Source: Peptacetobacter sp900550335
Lineage (GTDB): Bacteria > Bacillota > Clostridia > Peptostreptococcales > Peptostreptococcaceae
Direction: 5' to 3'
Length of the DNA stretch: 64,000 nucleotides
NCBI RefSeq assembly: GCF_047528295.1
Contig: NZ_CP180001.1
Location: 124,001 to 188,000, forward strand
In this document: positions 17,853 to 27,115 of the stretch, one piece after another
Position numbering within the stretch: the first letter of the stretch is position 1
How the letters are laid out: every line of letters begins with the position of its first letter
Notes under the pieces: generated by a model
What the model saw: only the letters and a program-made list of their open reading frames with translations
Told to the model about the DNA's origin: nothing
Databases searched by the model: none
Made by a program: the position numbers and the translations under genes

Positions 17853-17886
17853 AAAAAAGGGATTTCACAAATTGTGAAATCCCTTT
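17852..17886. terminator. Bidirectional terminator between a small gene and pyk
   Basis: AAAGGGATTTCACAA and its complement form a nearly perfect 31-bp palindrome at 17856-17886, with an A8 tract on the left and TTTAATATT on the right. It can stop both the plus-strand small genes and the minus-strand pyk transcript. Confidence 0.88.
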
Positions 17887-17921
17887 AATATTATCTAAGT
17901 TTTATATTTTTAATCTACATC

Positions 17922-19682
17922 TTATAAAACTCTTGAAGATCCTTTGTATATTATACCAGCTTTTGCATCTACTGTTACTATATCTCCATCTTTAACAGTA
18001 TTAGTTATGTTAGCTACTGATACAACTACTGGAGTATTAAGGTTTAATCCAACTATAGCTGCGTGAGAAGTCATTCCTCCAAATTCAGTAACTATAGCTG
18101 CTGCATCTTCTATATATCCGTTCATATCTTTATCAGTTGTTTTGGCAACTATTATATCGCCTTTTTTGAAATCTTTTATTTCTCCATTTTCATTTGCTAC
18201 TCTAACTCTACCTTCAACAGTGCCATTACCTATACCAACACCATTTCCTAGTACTTCACTTATAACGTGAACTTTTATTAGGTTAGTTGTTCCGCTTACA
18301 CCTACAGGAACACCTGCTGTTATTACAACTAATTCTCCATTTTTAACATATCCGTTTTCTATTGAAGCTTCTATAGATTTTTCTATAACTTCATCTGTAT
18401 TTCCTGCTAAAGCAGATTTTATTGGGCAAACACCCCAAGTTAATGCAAGTCTTCTCATAACCGCTTCGTTGCTTGTAGCTGCTATGATTGGAGCCTGTGG
18501 TCTAAATTTAGATACCATTTTTGCAGTGTATCCTGAAGAAGTTGAAGTTATTATTGCTGAAGCATTTAAATCAACTGCAGTAGTACAAGTAGCATGACTT
18601 ATTGCGTCTGTTACTGTAACATTTTTAGAACCTTTTTCTTTTAACATTCTGTCGTAGTCTAAAGTCTGTTCTATTCTCTTAGCTATACTAGCCATTACTT
18701 TAACAGCTTCTACTGGATATTTACCAGCAGCAGTTTCTCCAGAAAGCATTATTGCATCTGTTCCATCATATATAGCATTTGCAACGTCTGTAACTTCTGC
18801 TCTTGTAGGTCTTGGGTTTCTTATCATAGAATCAAGCATCTGAGTAGCAGTTATAACTGGTTTAGCTAATTCATTACATTTTTTGATTATCATTTTCTGA
18901 ACTATAGGTATTTCTTCTGTTGGTATTTCAACACCAAGGTCACCTCTGGCAACCATTATACCATCTGAAACCTGTAGTATTTCATCTATGTTTTCAACAC
19001 CTTCCTGGTTTTCTATCTTAGAAAGTATTAAAACATCTCCAGCGTTATTTTTTTCAAGTATTTCTCTTATAGCTAGTACGTCAGAAGCTTTTCTAACGAA
19101 TGATGCAGCTATCATGTCTATACCTTCTTCTATACCAAATTCTATATCGCTTATATCTTTTGGTGTTATAGCTGGTAAGTTTATTTTTACTCCTGGTACG
19201 TTTACACCTTTGTGATTTTTAACTATTCCAGAGTTTTCTACTATACATTTTATATTTCCATTTTCAACAGATTTAACTCTTAGTCCAACTAGACCGTCAT
19301 CTATTAATATAGAATCCCCTTCTTTAACGTCATCTGCTAATCCTTTATAGCTTACTGTACATATTTCTTTTGTACCAACTACTTCATCCATTGTTATTGT
19401 AAACTCAGATCCTTCTTCAAGAAGAACTTCTGGGTCTGCAAAGTTACCAGTTCTTATTTCTGGTCCTTTTGTATCAAGAAGTATAGCTATTGGTTTATTT
19501 AGTTCTTCTCTAACTTTTTTAACCATGTCTATTCTTCCCTTGTGCTCTTCATGAGAACCATGAGAGAAGTTGAATCTACATACGTTTAATCCGTTTAATA
19601 TAAGTTCTCTTAAAACATCTTCACTCTGTGATGCTGGTCCTAGTGTACAAACTATTTTTGTTCTTTTAATATCGTTTAACAT
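17922..19682 (-). CDS. pyk: Pyruvate kinase with C-terminal PEP-utiliser domain
   Basis: 586 residues, the long Firmicutes form. It converts PEP and ADP to pyruvate and ATP, the last glycolytic step. The barrel starts RTKIVCTLGPAS and has NFSHGSHEEH, the ARGDLGVEIP loop, ATQMLDSM and LSGETAAGKYP. After the allosteric C domain, about residues 480-586 form an extra phosphohistidine-type domain with GGMTSHAAIVG, as in the Bacillus enzyme and PEP synthase. The start has AAGGAGG. It follows pfkA by 49 bp, so the two control-point enzymes of glycolysis are cotranscribed. Confidence 0.97.
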   Translation of the reverse strand: MLNDIKRTKIVCTLGPASQSEDVLRELILNGLNVCRFNFSHGSHEEHKGRIDMVKKVREELNKPIAILLDTKGPEIRTGNFADPEVLLEEGSEFTITMDEVVGTKEICTVSYKGLADDVKEGDSILIDDGLVGLRVKSVENGNIKCIVENSGIVKNHKGVNVPGVKINLPAITPKDISDIEFGIEEGIDMIAASFVRKASDVLAIREILEKNNAGDVLILSKIENQEGVENIDEILQVSDGIMVARGDLGVEIPTEEIPIVQKMIIKKCNELAKPVITATQMLDSMIRNPRPTRAEVTDVANAIYDGTDAIMLSGETAAGKYPVEAVKVMASIAKRIEQTLDYDRMLKEKGSKNVTVTDAISHATCTTAVDLNASAIITSTSSGYTAKMVSKFRPQAPIIAATSNEAVMRRLALTWGVCPIKSALAGNTDEVIEKSIEASIENGYVKNGELVVITAGVPVGVSGTTNLIKVHVISEVLGNGVGIGNGTVEGRVRVANENGEIKDFKKGDIIVAKTTDKDMNGYIEDAAAIVTEFGGMTSHAAIVGLNLNTPVVVSVANITNTVKDGDIVTVDAKAGIIYKGSSRVL

Positions 19683-19731
19683 ATCTTTCCTCCTTGTATA
19701 GAAAGCTCTTTTTTGTATGAACTACTTTATA

Positions 19732-20700
19732 TTATATAGAAAGTACTTTTGCCATTTCGTATAATTCTCTATTGAATGTTTTAGGCATAGCTAAAGCTTC
19801 CTGTATATCCATATCTATTATTTTGTTGTCTTTTATACCAACAACTCTTGAAGATTTTCCTTCAAGTAATAATTCAACTGCTCTGTATCCAAATCTACTA
19901 GCTAGTATTCTATCAAATGCAGTTGGGCTACCACCTCTCTGAACATGTCCTAAAACAGTTACTCTTACATCTGCTCCTGCTTCTTCAGTTAAAACTTTTT
20001 TAAGGTCTGATGCACTACCAACTTTTTCAACACCTTCAGCCATAACTATTATACTGTGTCTTTTTCCTCTTTTCTGAGTTGTTTTTAATCTAAGTGCTAT
20101 ATCGTCAAGTTTTATTTCTACTTCTGGAACTATTATTGTTTCAGCTCCCCCTGCTATACCTGCGTATAGAGCTAAATCTCCACAGTTTCTACCCATTACT
20201 TCAACTATATTTACTCTTTCATGAGAAGAAGAAGTATCTCTTATTTTACCTATAGCATCTATTACAGTATTCATAGCTGTATCAAATCCTATTGTATAGT
20301 CTGTATATTCTAAGTCGTTATCTATTGTTCCTGGTATACCTATTGCTGGGAATCCCATTTCACTTAATTTTTTAGCTCCGTTGAAAGATCCGTCTCCACC
20401 TATAACAACTAAGCAATCTATTCCGTATTTTTTAAGTACTTTTACCCCTAATTTTCTACCTTCTTCTGTTTTAAATTCTTCACATCTTGAAGATTTTAAT
20501 ATTGTACCACCTCTGTGGATTATATCACCAACTGAAGAAAGGTTCATTTCTACTAAGTCTTCTTCTAAAAGACCTTTGTAACCTCTGTTTATTCCGTATA
20601 CTTTACATCCGTAGTATATAGCAGATCTTACAACCGCTCTTATTGCGGCGTTCATTCCTGGAGCATCTCCACCACTTGTTAAAATACCTATTGTTTTCAT
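19732..20700 (-). CDS. pfkA: 6-phosphofructokinase (ATP)
   Basis: 322 residues, standard bacterial PFK length. It phosphorylates fructose-6-phosphate. Motifs are GGDAPGMNAAIRA (about 10-22), GGDGSFNGA for ATP, the catalytic PGTIDND loop, MGRNCGDLA and HVQRGGSPTAFDR. AGGAGG lies upstream of the ATG. It heads the pfkA-pyk operon and has a structured leader (see the hairpin at 20750-20814). Confidence 0.97.
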   Translation of the reverse strand: MKTIGILTSGGDAPGMNAAIRAVVRSAIYYGCKVYGINRGYKGLLEEDLVEMNLSSVGDIIHRGGTILKSSRCEEFKTEEGRKLGVKVLKKYGIDCLVVIGGDGSFNGAKKLSEMGFPAIGIPGTIDNDLEYTDYTIGFDTAMNTVIDAIGKIRDTSSSHERVNIVEVMGRNCGDLALYAGIAGGAETIIVPEVEIKLDDIALRLKTTQKRGKRHSIIVMAEGVEKVGSASDLKKVLTEEAGADVRVTVLGHVQRGGSPTAFDRILASRFGYRAVELLLEGKSSRVVGIKDNKIIDMDIQEALAMPKTFNRELYEMAKVLSI

Positions 20701-20749
20701 TGAGTCATACCTCCTAAAAATTTTTTCCTATTCTATCTAAATTTTTACC

Positions 20750-20814
20750 AAGGACATTTTATGTCCCTATATTTAATTTTTATCCCACAAGAATTAAAAA
20801 ATTAAAATGTCCTT
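20750..20814 (-). promoter_or_regulatory. Structured pfkA 5' leader with two competing hairpins
   Basis: On the minus strand AAGGACATTTTA (20814-20803) can pair along all 12 bases with TAAAATGTCCTT (20761-20750). The same ATGTCC can instead pair with a second GGACAT just before it (20767-20762 region), forming a small hairpin. The two folds exclude each other. A likely -10 (TATAAT, minus strand, 20844-20839) puts the start near 20832. A dyad TTGTG-N9-CACAA at 20832-20850 spans that -10 and could be an operator. Confidence 0.5.
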
Positions 20815-21017
20815 TTTCTTAAAAGTCCATTTTGTGTTATTATATCACAAAAAGTCGTTAAATTATCATTAAATTTGAATTTTATTTTGCTTTATATTAT
20901 AAATACATCTTAGGTGTTTACTATTTGAAATATGATATACTATTAGTATCGTTACCAAATATTTATGCTTACTCTTTATGCCTAAATTCACTCTATTTAA
21001 GCCATTTATGAGTAACA

Positions 21018-21052
21018 ATAAAAAAAGGGAGTATTTTTAGAATTACTCCCCT
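21018..21052 (-). terminator. Terminator of the peptide ABC operon
   Basis: GGGAGTA (21027-21033) pairs with TACTCCC (21044-21050). On the minus strand a T7 tract follows. It lies about 75 bp beyond the last gene of the operon. Confidence 0.85.
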
Positions 21053-21125
21053 TAAAAATAAATTTTATTTTGTTTTTCAAATACAATCTAATTATTTTTA
21101 CTCAAATTCTAGTATAATATTTGTT

Positions 21126-22121
21126 TTATTTTTCATAAAGATGACATGCAACTTGAGTTCCATTTTCCAAAGTTGTCCATTTAGGTTCTTCAGACATACA
21201 TTTTTCTGTTTTATAAGGGCATCTAGTATGGAATCTACATCCACTAGGTACATCCACAGCACTAGGCATGCTACCTTCTAAAACTATTCTTTTCTTTTTC
21301 TCATTGGGATGATTTATAGGAACAGAAGATATTAAAGCTTGAGTATACGGATGTTTTGGATTGTTGTAAAGCTCAGATGCCTTTCCATACTCAACTATTT
21401 TTCCTAAATACATAACCGCTATGTCATCACAGAATGACTTAACAACACTGAAGTTATGTGATATAAACACATAAGTTAATCCAAATCTTTCTTTTAAATC
21501 TAACATTAGATTTAGTATCTGAGACTGTATTGATACGTCTAGAGCTGCAGTTGGTTCATCTGCAACTATGAACTTAGGATTCATAGCAAGAGCCCTTGCT
21601 ATACCTATTCTCTGTCTCTGACCGCCACTGAACTCATGTGGGTATCTAAACATACTGGTTTTGTCCATTCCACATAAAGCTAATATTTCTTCTGTCTTTT
21701 CTTTTACTTCTTTTCCAGTTGCTATTTTATGTTTTTTTATTCCTTCAGATACTATACTTTCAACACTTTTTCTTGGATCTAAACTTGCATACGGATCCTG
21801 GAAAATCATCTGTATCTCACTTCTCATTTTACTCATTTCTGAAGGAGATAATTTCTCACCCTTTTCTACATCAAATATAACTTTTCCGTCATATACAACT
21901 CTTCCACCTGTTGGCTCAGTTAAGTTTAGTATAGTCTTACCCATTGTAGATTTACCACATCCAGATTCTCCAACAATACCAACTATACTATTTTCTTTTA
22001 TTGCAAGACTTACTCCATCTACTGACTTTACAAACTCCTTAGCCTTACCAAAAGCGCCTTTTCTTATTGGATAGTATTTTTTTAGGTCAGAAATTTCAAA
22101 TATAATTTTATTATTATCCAT
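21126..22121 (-). CDS. Oligopeptide/dipeptide ABC importer ATPase (OppF/DppF-like)
   Basis: 331 residues. Walker A GESGCGKST, Q-loop in MIFQDPYASLDPR, signature FSGGQRQRIGIARAL, Walker B FIVADEPTAALD and the His switch ISHNFSV are all present. The C-terminal extension carries GCRFHTRCPYKTEKC, the cysteine-rich tail typical of peptide-importer ATPases. It works as a pair with the preceding ATPase at the cytosolic face. Its ATG overlaps the upstream ATPase gene by 8 bp. Confidence 0.94.
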   Translation of the reverse strand: MDNNKIIFEISDLKKYYPIRKGAFGKAKEFVKSVDGVSLAIKENSIVGIVGESGCGKSTMGKTILNLTEPTGGRVVYDGKVIFDVEKGEKLSPSEMSKMRSEIQMIFQDPYASLDPRKSVESIVSEGIKKHKIATGKEVKEKTEEILALCGMDKTSMFRYPHEFSGGQRQRIGIARALAMNPKFIVADEPTAALDVSIQSQILNLMLDLKERFGLTYVFISHNFSVVKSFCDDIAVMYLGKIVEYGKASELYNNPKHPYTQALISSVPINHPNEKKKRIVLEGSMPSAVDVPSGCRFHTRCPYKTEKCMSEEPKWTTLENGTQVACHLYEK

Positions 22122-23100
22122 TTTTAACTTCCTCCCTTACTAAATCTTTAGCTTTTAGACACCTAACCTTATGTCCTTTGCTTATTTCTATCATTTCTGG
22201 TTCTTTTTCTAGACATTCTTTAGATGCCATTTTACATCTCTTGTAGTAAGGACATCCCTGTACTTTTTCATATAGATTTGGTACATTTCCATCTATTGAT
22301 CTAAATCTTCCATCAAAATTATCTGGCATGGCTGCAAGTAAATCTATTGAATATGGATGTTTTGCATTATCAAAGAATTCAAGAACACTACATTCTTCCA
22401 CAACATTTCCAAAATACATAACAGCAACTCTTTGCGCCATTTCAGCTATTACACCTAAATCATGTGTTATAAGAATTATTCCACTATTATTTTCATTTTT
22501 TATCTCTTTTAATAAATCTAATATTTCAGCCTGAGTTGTAACATCAAGTGCAGTAGTAGGCTCATCAGCTATGATAATATCGGGTTTACATATCATCCCC
22601 ATAGCTATCATTATTCTCTGTTTCAAACCACCACTAAGCTCAAATGGATATTTATCAAGTATCTTTTCAGCATCTGGTATATTAAGTCTTGATAATAACG
22701 CTACAAGTTCTCTACGACAATCCTTTATTTTCTCAGGCATGTGTATTTTATAAACCTCTTTAAGCTGTTTAAAAACTGTTACAACTGGATTTAGAGAAGT
22801 CATAGGTTCCTGGAATATCATAGATATTCTATCTCCTCTAAATTTACATAGTTCTTTTTCACTTAACTCTAATAAATTCTTTCCATCAAATATTATCTCT
22901 CCAGAATCTATACTACCAGTTCTATCGTCTATAAGTCCCATTATTGCAAGTGAGCTTACACTTTTCCCACTTCCAGACTCTCCTACTATTCCTAGTATTT
23001 CTCCTTCATTTACTGAAAAACTAACACCTTTTACCGCATTAACTTTTCCCATTATTGAGTCGAAGGAAACTTTAAGATCTTTTACTTCTAATATACTCAT
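22114..23100 (-). CDS. Oligopeptide/dipeptide ABC importer ATPase (OppD/DppD-like)
   Basis: 328 residues. Walker A GESGSGKS, MIFQEPMTSLNPV, signature LSGGLKQRIMIAMG, Walker B IIIADEPTTALDVT and His switch ITHDLGV. The Lys in place of Gln after LSGG (GGLKQR) is common in OppD proteins. The C-terminal tail has GCPYYKRCKMASKEC. AGGAGG lies upstream of the start. It is the partner of the following OppF-like ATPase. Confidence 0.94.
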   Translation of the reverse strand: MSILEVKDLKVSFDSIMGKVNAVKGVSFSVNEGEILGIVGESGSGKSVSSLAIMGLIDDRTGSIDSGEIIFDGKNLLELSEKELCKFRGDRISMIFQEPMTSLNPVVTVFKQLKEVYKIHMPEKIKDCRRELVALLSRLNIPDAEKILDKYPFELSGGLKQRIMIAMGMICKPDIIIADEPTTALDVTTQAEILDLLKEIKNENNSGIILITHDLGVIAEMAQRVAVMYFGNVVEECSVLEFFDNAKHPYSIDLLAAMPDNFDGRFRSIDGNVPNLYEKVQGCPYYKRCKMASKECLEKEPEMIEISKGHKVRCLKAKDLVREEVKNG

Positions 23101-23111
23101 ATCATTTCCTC

Positions 23112-24005
23112 CTACATTTTTATTTTTGGATCAAGGGCATCTCTTAGCCCATCACCTACAAAGTTTATAGATAATACCATTAATATTATAAGTCCTCCAG
23201 CTGGTAGCCATAACCACCATTCTCTCTGAAGTGTACCTATATTCTGAGCTGCAATTAACATATTTCCCCAACTTGGCTGTGGTAATCTTACACCTATTCC
23301 TAAGAAACTTAGAGATGCTTCTGTTAATATACCATTTGCTATAGCTAATGTAGCTGCAACTAAAACCGGTGACATTATATTTGGAAGTATATGGTCTTTT
23401 ATTATTTCAAAAGAAGATAATCCCATAGCCTTAGCAGCCATTATGTAGTCATTTTCTTTTATAGATAATATTTCTGCCCTTACAATTCTAGCTATATTTG
23501 GCCACATAAGAAGTCCTATAATAAGTATAAGATTTTTTATTCCAGGCCCTAGCACCGCTGCTGCAGATACTGCTATTACGAAGAATGGGAAACACATTAT
23601 AACATCTATAATTCTCATTATAACCCGGTCTACCATTCCTCCAAAATATCCTGCTATAGCACCCATGATAACACCTATTAAAAGCTGTAGTGTCATTGAT
23701 GCTAGTCCAACTAATATAGAAACCCTTCCACCATATAAAAGTCTTGTAAGAACATCCCTTCCAAGCTCATCTGTACCTAAAATATGTTCTGAATTTGGAG
23801 CCTTACTTATCATAGTAAGATCAGTCCGGCTAACTGTATAATCTGTAAGTAATGGTGCTGCTATTGATAAAATTGCTAAAATAATTATTGCAACCAATCC
23901 GATAACAGCTAATTTATTTCTCATAAATTTTTTAAACGATATTTCTGTCAATGATACATATACTTCATCATTATTATTTCTGTTTTTAGATTTTAATATA
24001 TCCAC
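23112..24005 (-). CDS. Peptide ABC importer permease (OppC/DppC-like)
   Basis: 297 residues from the GTG at 24005, chosen because AGGAGG lies eight bases before it; the longer frame would start inside the ribosome site. The N-terminal OppC_N segment (SLTEISFKKFMRNKLAV) leads into the first membrane span. The core has about six transmembrane helices, with the EAA loop EILSIKENDYIMAAKAMGLSSFEIIKDHILPN in parts matching the ATPase-coupling consensus. It lies between the OppB-like gene (12 bp) and the ATPase genes. Confidence 0.93.
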   Translation of the reverse strand: MDILKSKNRNNNDEVYVSLTEISFKKFMRNKLAVIGLVAIIILAILSIAAPLLTDYTVSRTDLTMISKAPNSEHILGTDELGRDVLTRLLYGGRVSILVGLASMTLQLLIGVIMGAIAGYFGGMVDRVIMRIIDVIMCFPFFVIAVSAAAVLGPGIKNLILIIGLLMWPNIARIVRAEILSIKENDYIMAAKAMGLSSFEIIKDHILPNIMSPVLVAATLAIANGILTEASLSFLGIGVRLPQPSWGNMLIAAQNIGTLQREWWLWLPAGGLIILMVLSINFVGDGLRDALDPKIKM

Positions 24006-24017
24006 TAGCAACACCTC

Positions 24018-24983
24018 CTATTTAGATAATCTTATTCTTGGATCTACAAATACATAAAGTATATCCGCTAATATATTTGCAAATACTATTACAACAGCTA
24101 TAAGCATAGTTATACCCATTACAAGCATATAGTCTCTGTTCATTATTGCATTGTAGTTTAATGTACCTATTCCCGGCCACACAAATACTGTCTCTGTTAT
24201 AAGAGCTCCTGACACTAATGATGGTAACTGCATACATAAAACTGTAACTATTGAAATCATTGAGTTTCTAAGACCATGAGTCCAAACAGCCTTATTTTTT
24301 GTAAGCCCTTTAGCCTGAGCTGTTCTCATATAATCCTGACTTAAAGCATCTACCATAGATGATCTTGTATATCTGATAAGTGTAGCAGTCTGAGTTAAAG
24401 ATAGTACCGATACTGGAAGTATCATATGTTTTATAACGTCTAAAACGCGATATATTCCTGTATATCCACCATATAGTGATTCCATACCCGATGATGGAAG
24501 TATCGCTAAATCATAGCCGAATATCTTTACAAGTATCAAACCAAAGAAGAATGTAGGTATAGATATTCCTACGAAAGATAATATAGTAACTAAATAATCA
24601 ACCCAAGTATTTGATTTAGATGCTGTTACAACACCTATTACTATTGCTAATATAGAACTTATTACAAATGAAGCTACTGATATTAATATTGTGTTTCCTA
24701 ATGCTTCTATAATTATTCCGAATGCAGGTGCATTATACTGAGTTGAATATCCAAAGTCTCCAGTAAGAGCCCTTCCTACCCATTTGAAATACTGAACTGG
24801 TATTGGATCATAGTATCCTATTTCTCTAAGCATCTTTTCAACTACTTCAGGTGCTAAATTAGGATTTATCATGTGCATATATGGATTACCTGGCTGTAAA
24901 TGTATAAGTGTAAATACAGTAACCGATACACCAAATAAAACTATCAATGCAACACCAATTCTTTTTAATAAGAATTTTTTCAT
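24018..24983 (-). CDS. Peptide ABC importer permease (OppB/DppB-like)
   Basis: 321 residues. A first N-terminal membrane span (VALIVLFGVSVTVFTLIHL), a long external loop with PGNPY, and five further spans. The EAA coupling loop DYMRTAQAKGLTKNKAVWTHGLRN and the ETVFVWPGIGTL signature are typical of OppB/DppB. It forms the channel with the OppC-like permease. It follows the binding-protein gene after a terminator-like hairpin, so its level should be lower than that of the binding protein. Confidence 0.94.
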   Translation of the reverse strand: MKKFLLKRIGVALIVLFGVSVTVFTLIHLQPGNPYMHMINPNLAPEVVEKMLREIGYYDPIPVQYFKWVGRALTGDFGYSTQYNAPAFGIIIEALGNTILISVASFVISSILAIVIGVVTASKSNTWVDYLVTILSFVGISIPTFFFGLILVKIFGYDLAILPSSGMESLYGGYTGIYRVLDVIKHMILPVSVLSLTQTATLIRYTRSSMVDALSQDYMRTAQAKGLTKNKAVWTHGLRNSMISIVTVLCMQLPSLVSGALITETVFVWPGIGTLNYNAIMNRDYMLVMGITMLIAVVIVFANILADILYVFVDPRIRLSK

Positions 24984-25018
24984 TTTTTTCCTCCTATTTT
25001 TATTTTTCCTTTTTCTCT

Positions 25019-25046
25019 ATAAAAAAGGCTGTTCCAAGGAACAGCC
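25019..25046 (-). terminator. Partial terminator between binding protein and permeases
   Basis: GGCTGTTCC (25027-25035) pairs with GGAACAGCC (25038-25046) around AA. On the minus strand a T6 tract follows. Since the permease and ATPase genes lie downstream with no clear promoter in the 84-bp gap, this is likely a leaky terminator that favours the binding protein. Confidence 0.75.
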
Positions 25047-25067
25047 TAATTTTTCAATCATTATCTA

Positions 25068-26732
25068 TTATTTTATTACCCAGTTGTGTACATTATAGAA
25101 TTCGTTGAATGTTGAAGGTTTGTATCCTTCTAAACCAGGATTGTAAACTCTTTCTACGTTCTGGCAGAATAAGTAAGCTTCTGGTACATCTCTATTTAAT
25201 ATTTTAGCAAATTCGCCATAAATAGATTTTCTTTCATTCTGATCTAATGTAGCATTTCCTTCTTCTATTAATTTATCTGTTTCTGGATTGTTGTAAGCAA
25301 CTATGTTGTATCCTATAACACCAGGTTCATTAGATATAGCAGCAGAATCCCACATTGGTTTTGGATCTGGATCTAATGATAAAGTATTACCCATCATATA
25401 TAAATCGAAGTCATGGTTAGCAACTGCTTTATCCATTAAAGCTGAGTATTCCATAGTATCTATTTCTACAGCTATTCCTGCAGCTTTTAAAGATTCCTGT
25501 ATAGCTGTTGCAGTTTTCTGTCTAACTTCATGGTCATTCTGGCAATCTATTGTAAGTTCTAATTTTTCACCATTAGCATTTTCAACTATACCATCGCCAT
25601 CTTTGTCTTCCCAACCAGCTTCTTTAAGAAGTGATTTAGCTTTTTCTACATCGTATTTGTACTGTTCTAATTCTGATTCTTCAGGATATGCCCAGCTTGA
25701 TGGTAGAAGTGGCGCATTTACTATTGAGCCTCTTCCTTCAACTATGTTGTCAAGTATACTCTGACGGTCTATAGCGTACATTATAGCCTGACGAACTTTT
25801 GCATCTTTAAGAGATTCTTTTCTTAAGTTGAATCCCATGTATGTGAACATATAGTTATCATAAGAAACTGTTTTTAATCCTTCAGATGTTAATGCATCTA
25901 TATCAGCCTTTCTTAATGATTCAACATTAGCTATATCAACATTTCCACCTTTAAATTCAGCCTGAGTAGTATCAGCATTTATAGCTTTAAATACTAGGTT
26001 AGGAGTTTTAACTTCTCCGCCAAAGAAATCAGTAGCTGCTTCAAATTTAACATGTGAACCTGTTTTGTATTCAGTTAATTTATATGGTCCACAACCTACT
26101 GGGTTGTTTAATAATTCTGTCTGTTTTGTCCATTCTCCTGGATCTACTTTTGACCATATATGTTCTGGTATTATTTCTACGTTTCCTAAGTTTGTAACAC
26201 CAGGAGCATATACTTTTTCAAATTCTATTTCTATAGTTTTATCATCTATAACTTTTATACCTTCTATATCTTCTGCTTCACCATTGTGATATGCTTCAGC
26301 ACCTTTTACAGCCTGAACATCACCGTAGTATCCACCTGTGTAGTTTGGATCTGCCATTGCTTTGAAAGTATAAGCAACGTCATTAGCTGTAACTTTTTCA
26401 CCGTCATGCCATACAGCTTTGTCACTTAGAGTATAAGTTATTTTTTTCATATCATCTGATACTTTAGATTCAGTAGCTAGATATGGTTCCTGCTCACCTT
26501 TATCATTAACAGTCATTAATGATGCATAAACAACAGATGTAACATATTTATCTATGTTTATGTTAGATATTAATGGGTTGAATATACCTTCTGGTGCAGT
26601 ATTCATAGAATAAACTATTGTATCCTTAGCCTGTCCTGAAGAACTTCCGCCACCTTTGTTTCCACATCCAACAAGAAGAGATGCAGATAATACAGCCGCT
26701 AGAGCAACGCTTAATAATTTTTTTGCTTTCAT
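25068..26732 (-). CDS. Peptide-binding lipoprotein of the ABC importer (OppA/DppE family)
   Basis: 554 residues. A lipoprotein signal peptide with hydrophobic core (KLLSVALAAVLSASLL) ends at the lipobox LVGC with Cys23, followed by a GS-rich linker. The rest is a family 5 extracellular solute-binding protein: the YEVLxxAxW-like equivalent TYTLSDKAVWHDGEKVTANDVAYTF region in parts, NPVGCGPYKL, and VRQAIMYAIDRQSI. Captures peptides at the outer membrane face of the cell membrane for the permeases. It heads the operon and has its own promoter and a cre-like site upstream. Confidence 0.94.
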   Translation of the reverse strand: MKAKKLLSVALAAVLSASLLVGCGNKGGGSSSGQAKDTIVYSMNTAPEGIFNPLISNINIDKYVTSVVYASLMTVNDKGEQEPYLATESKVSDDMKKITYTLSDKAVWHDGEKVTANDVAYTFKAMADPNYTGGYYGDVQAVKGAEAYHNGEAEDIEGIKVIDDKTIEIEFEKVYAPGVTNLGNVEIIPEHIWSKVDPGEWTKQTELLNNPVGCGPYKLTEYKTGSHVKFEAATDFFGGEVKTPNLVFKAINADTTQAEFKGGNVDIANVESLRKADIDALTSEGLKTVSYDNYMFTYMGFNLRKESLKDAKVRQAIMYAIDRQSILDNIVEGRGSIVNAPLLPSSWAYPEESELEQYKYDVEKAKSLLKEAGWEDKDGDGIVENANGEKLELTIDCQNDHEVRQKTATAIQESLKAAGIAVEIDTMEYSALMDKAVANHDFDLYMMGNTLSLDPDPKPMWDSAAISNEPGVIGYNIVAYNNPETDKLIEEGNATLDQNERKSIYGEFAKILNRDVPEAYLFCQNVERVYNPGLEGYKPSTFNEFYNVHNWVIK

Positions 26733-26797
26733 CGTTTTTCTCCTTATTTATTTGTATGAAGCTAAATACGTATTTATTTCACAATCTATTCAAATTT

Positions 26798-26826
26798 ATT
26801 ATATGGAAATTTTTTTATGTTGTAAA
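26798..26826 (-). promoter_or_regulatory. Promoter of the peptide ABC operon
   Basis: On the minus strand TTTACA (26826-26821), a 17-bp spacer and TATAAT (26803-26798). It lies about 65 bp before the binding-protein start. Confidence 0.75.
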
Positions 26827-26919
26827 ATAGTTTGTAACTATATATTTTATTATTTTTATATATTTTTTCTATTGTAATTAAGATAACTTTTTCTTGACAA
26901 GTTGTATATTTTGTATTTA

Positions 26920-26935
26920 TAGTAAACGTTTTCTT
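26920..26935. promoter_or_regulatory. cre-like site (CcpA operator candidate)
   Basis: TAGTAAACGTTTTCTT is close to the CcpA operator consensus (WTGNAANCGNWNNCW), with an intact AAACGTTT centre. It lies about 95 bp upstream of the -35 of the peptide importer promoter, a position more usual for activation than for roadblock repression. hprK, the kinase that feeds CcpA control, is in the same window. Confidence 0.45.
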
Positions 26936-27047
26936 TTTTCTTTATTTTATTTTTTTAATATTTTAAATTTATTAAATAAACTGTACTTTTTTTGTCTACT
27001 TACTACTAATAATTAGTTTCCTTTGATATATATTCTTTCATCACATC

Positions 27048-27078
27048 AAAAAAGGAAGTTTTATATTGACTTCCTTTT
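27048..27078 (-). terminator. Terminator of the HIT-domain gene
   Basis: AAAAGGAAGT pairs with ACTTCCTTTT around a nine-base loop. The minus strand has a T6 run behind the right arm. It lies 38 bp after the stop codon. Confidence 0.85.
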
Positions 27079-27115
27079 ATTATTATGCTTATTTTTTATT
27101 TTCTATATTATTTTT

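Noticed and set aside
24022..24237. 71-codon minus-strand ORF
   Set aside because: It overlaps the OppB-like permease gene in another frame on the same strand; composition is that of a frame shadow.
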